Translations under genes and position numbers: made by a program
Shown here: piece by piece, positions 46,703-47,992 of the stretch
How the letters are laid out: each line of letters opens with the position of its first letter
How positions within the stretch are numbered: position 1 is the stretch's first letter
From: Kocuria atrinae C3-8
Lineage (GTDB): Bacteria > Actinomycetota > Actinomycetes > Actinomycetales > Micrococcaceae
DNA length: 47,992 nt
NCBI RefSeq assembly: GCF_000286355.1
Contig: NZ_AJXN01000035.1
Span: forward strand, 1 to 47,992
Reading direction: 5' to 3'
Notes under the pieces: model-generated
The model's database searches: none
The model's input: the letters and a program-made list of their open reading frames with translations, nothing else
Told to the model about the DNA's origin: nothing

Positions 46703-47992
46703 GTGCCGCTTCGCCTGAGTTCCCTGTTCCTCCGCACTTTGCGCGAGGACCCCGTTGATGCAGACGTGGCCAGCCACCGTCTGCTCGTGCGCGCCGGTTA
46801 TATTCGTCGCGCCGCGCCGGGTATTTACACGTGGTTGCCGCTCGGGCTGAATGTGCTGCGCAAGGTCGAGTCCGTGTCCGCGAGGAGATGGACGCGATCG
46901 GTGCGCAGGAGGTTCACTTTCCGGCACTGCTGCCGCGTGAGCCCTACGAAACCACCAATCGCTGGACGGAGTACGGCGAGAACCTGTTCCGGCTTCAGGA
47001 TCGTAAGGGCGCAGATTACCTGCTGGCCCCCACACACGAGGAAATGTTCACCCTGGTGGTGAAGGACATGTATTCGTCCTACAAGGATCTGCCGGCCATG
47101 TTGTACCAGATCCAGACCAAATACCGGGATGAAGCTCGTCCCCGCGCAGGCCTACTGCGCGGTCGCGAGTTCATCATGAAAGACTCCTACTCCTTCGACG
47201 TGGACGACGCCGGGCTGGACGAGTCCTATGACAAGCATCGCGCCGCGTACGTGCGGATCTTCGAACGCCTGGGTCTTCCCGTGGTGGCCGTCTCCGCGCA
47301 GTCGGGTGCCATGGGCGGGTCGCAGTCCGAAGAGTTCATGCACCCCACGCCCATCGGCGAGGACACCTTTGTCCGTTCGGCTGGCGGCTACGCCGCCAAC
47401 GTCGAGGCCGTCACCACCGTGCCGCCGGAAGCTATCGCGTACGACGACGCCCCGGCCGCCCAGGTGAACAGGACCCCTGACAGCCCCACCATCGAGACGC
47501 TCGTGGACCGTTCCAACGAACTCCACCCGCGGGAGTCGGGGGAGTGGACCGCAGCAGACACGCTCAAGAACGTGGTGCTGTCCGTGACCCTGCCCGATGG
47601 CGAGAAGCAACTGGTGGCCGTGGGAATCCCCGGTGACCGTGAGATCGACATCAAGCGCGTGGAAGCCGGTATCGGCCAGGCCCTGGGCGTGGGCGGCGAG
47701 CTGGACGTGGAACCGGCCAGCGACGAGCAGCTGCGGGCGCGTCCGGAAATCGTGAAGGGTTACCTGGGCCCCGGCATGACCCGGGAAGATGCCCTGCTGG
47801 GCGCGAAATCCCAGTCCGAGATCCCATACTTCGTGGATCCTCGGGTGGTTCCCGGAACCAGCTGGATCACCGGTGCAACGTGAGCGAGATGCACGTGTAC
47901 GGTCTGGTGGCCGAGCGGGACTTCACCTGGGACGGCACCCTGGAGGCATGCCGGGTGCGCGCCGGCGACCAGGCGCCGGACGGTTCCGGCGA
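46703..47992 (+). CDS. proS: Prolyl-tRNA synthetase, N-terminal part (two frame breaks, runs off the window)
   Basis: Class II synthetase charging tRNA-Pro; about 430 of the expected 580-600 residues are present. The start [44 protein letters not shown] split into [20 protein letters not shown] is diagnostic. Motif 2 [25 protein letters not shown] and the segment [13 protein letters not shown] follow. The insertion (editing) domain, typical of the bacterial form, begins near residue 230. Breaks lie near 46876 (KVESV | VREEMDAIG, one G lost) and near 47877 (WITGA | [15 protein letters not shown] losing a C). After the second break the frame stays open to the window edge. GTG 46703 follows AGGA by 7 bp. 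Confidence 0.94.

Noticed and set aside
1-47992. CRISPR array, insertion sequence or rRNA
   Set aside because: No regularly spaced identical repeats, transposase motifs or rRNA-like stretches were seen on either strand.

Overview
The window is 48 kb of GC-rich actinobacterial chromosome. The gene content and order point to Micrococcales, most likely the Micrococcaceae. Evidence includes the glyS/dus/dgt/dnaG block, the rpsB-tsf-pyrH-frr-cdsA-DivIVA-dxr-ispG-GNAT-proS block, a SAM-IV riboswitch, GTG/TTG starts, an MptB-type mannosyltransferase and DivIVA-domain proteins. The genus cannot be fixed from sequence alone.

Layout. 1-3.8 kb: a MarR regulator, an acyl-CoA synthetase and a divergent acyl-CoA dehydrogenase (fatty or organic acid catabolism). 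4-6.4 kb: glyS and a GNAT protein. 6.5-9.4 kb: a sugar porter and galactokinase. 9.5-10.9 kb: a TPR protein and a yefM-yoeB toxin-antitoxin pair with a perfect palindromic operator. 10.9-17.0 kb: dus, dgt, an MFS carrier and dnaG. 17.1-18.5 kb: tRNA-Asn followed by two unrecognised genes. 18.6-23.3 kb: an mptB-like polytopic mannosyltransferase and two tandem GT87-like paralogues, probably a lipomannan locus. 23.3-25.8 kb: an M20 amidohydrolase/MFS operon with a cluster of GAGCC operator half-sites. 26-29.3 kb: a holin-X-like membrane protein, a DMT carrier and a GT4 glycosyltransferase. 29.3-30.4 kb: a CAU tRNA, a 25-bp tandem repeat and a secreted M23 peptidase. 30.7-35.9 kb: the translation and membrane-lipid cluster rpsB-tsf-pyrH-frr-cdsA-DivIVA. 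36-38.4 kb: DUF485-actP acetate uptake behind a CRP/GlxR-like site, and a GlsB-type protein. 38.5-48 kb: dxr, then metQNI under a SAM-IV riboswitch, ispG, a GNAT protein, two related lipoproteins and the start of proS.

The most striking property is that 23 of about 43 protein genes are broken by net frame losses, about 36 missing bases in all. Nearly every one is explained by a single C or G lost from a short C/G run. Essential genes (glyS, pyrH, cdsA, dxr, ispG, proS) are hit, so these look like sequence errors rather than pseudogenes. I therefore annotate each as one gene and give the break positions. Adding the inferred missing bases makes every complete broken gene an exact multiple of three.

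Below gene level I find three things. The heptamer GGGGGAG occurs about 20 times on the + strand and not at all, by eye, on the - strand, whatever the gene direction. GCGGCGTCGTC is over-represented in both orientations. Several terminators and operators are clear enough to place transcript ends. No CRISPR array, insertion sequence, rRNA or obvious prophage is visible, and I did not find a convincing new defence system. The unrecognised module next to tRNA-Asn is the best candidate for lineage-specific biology.
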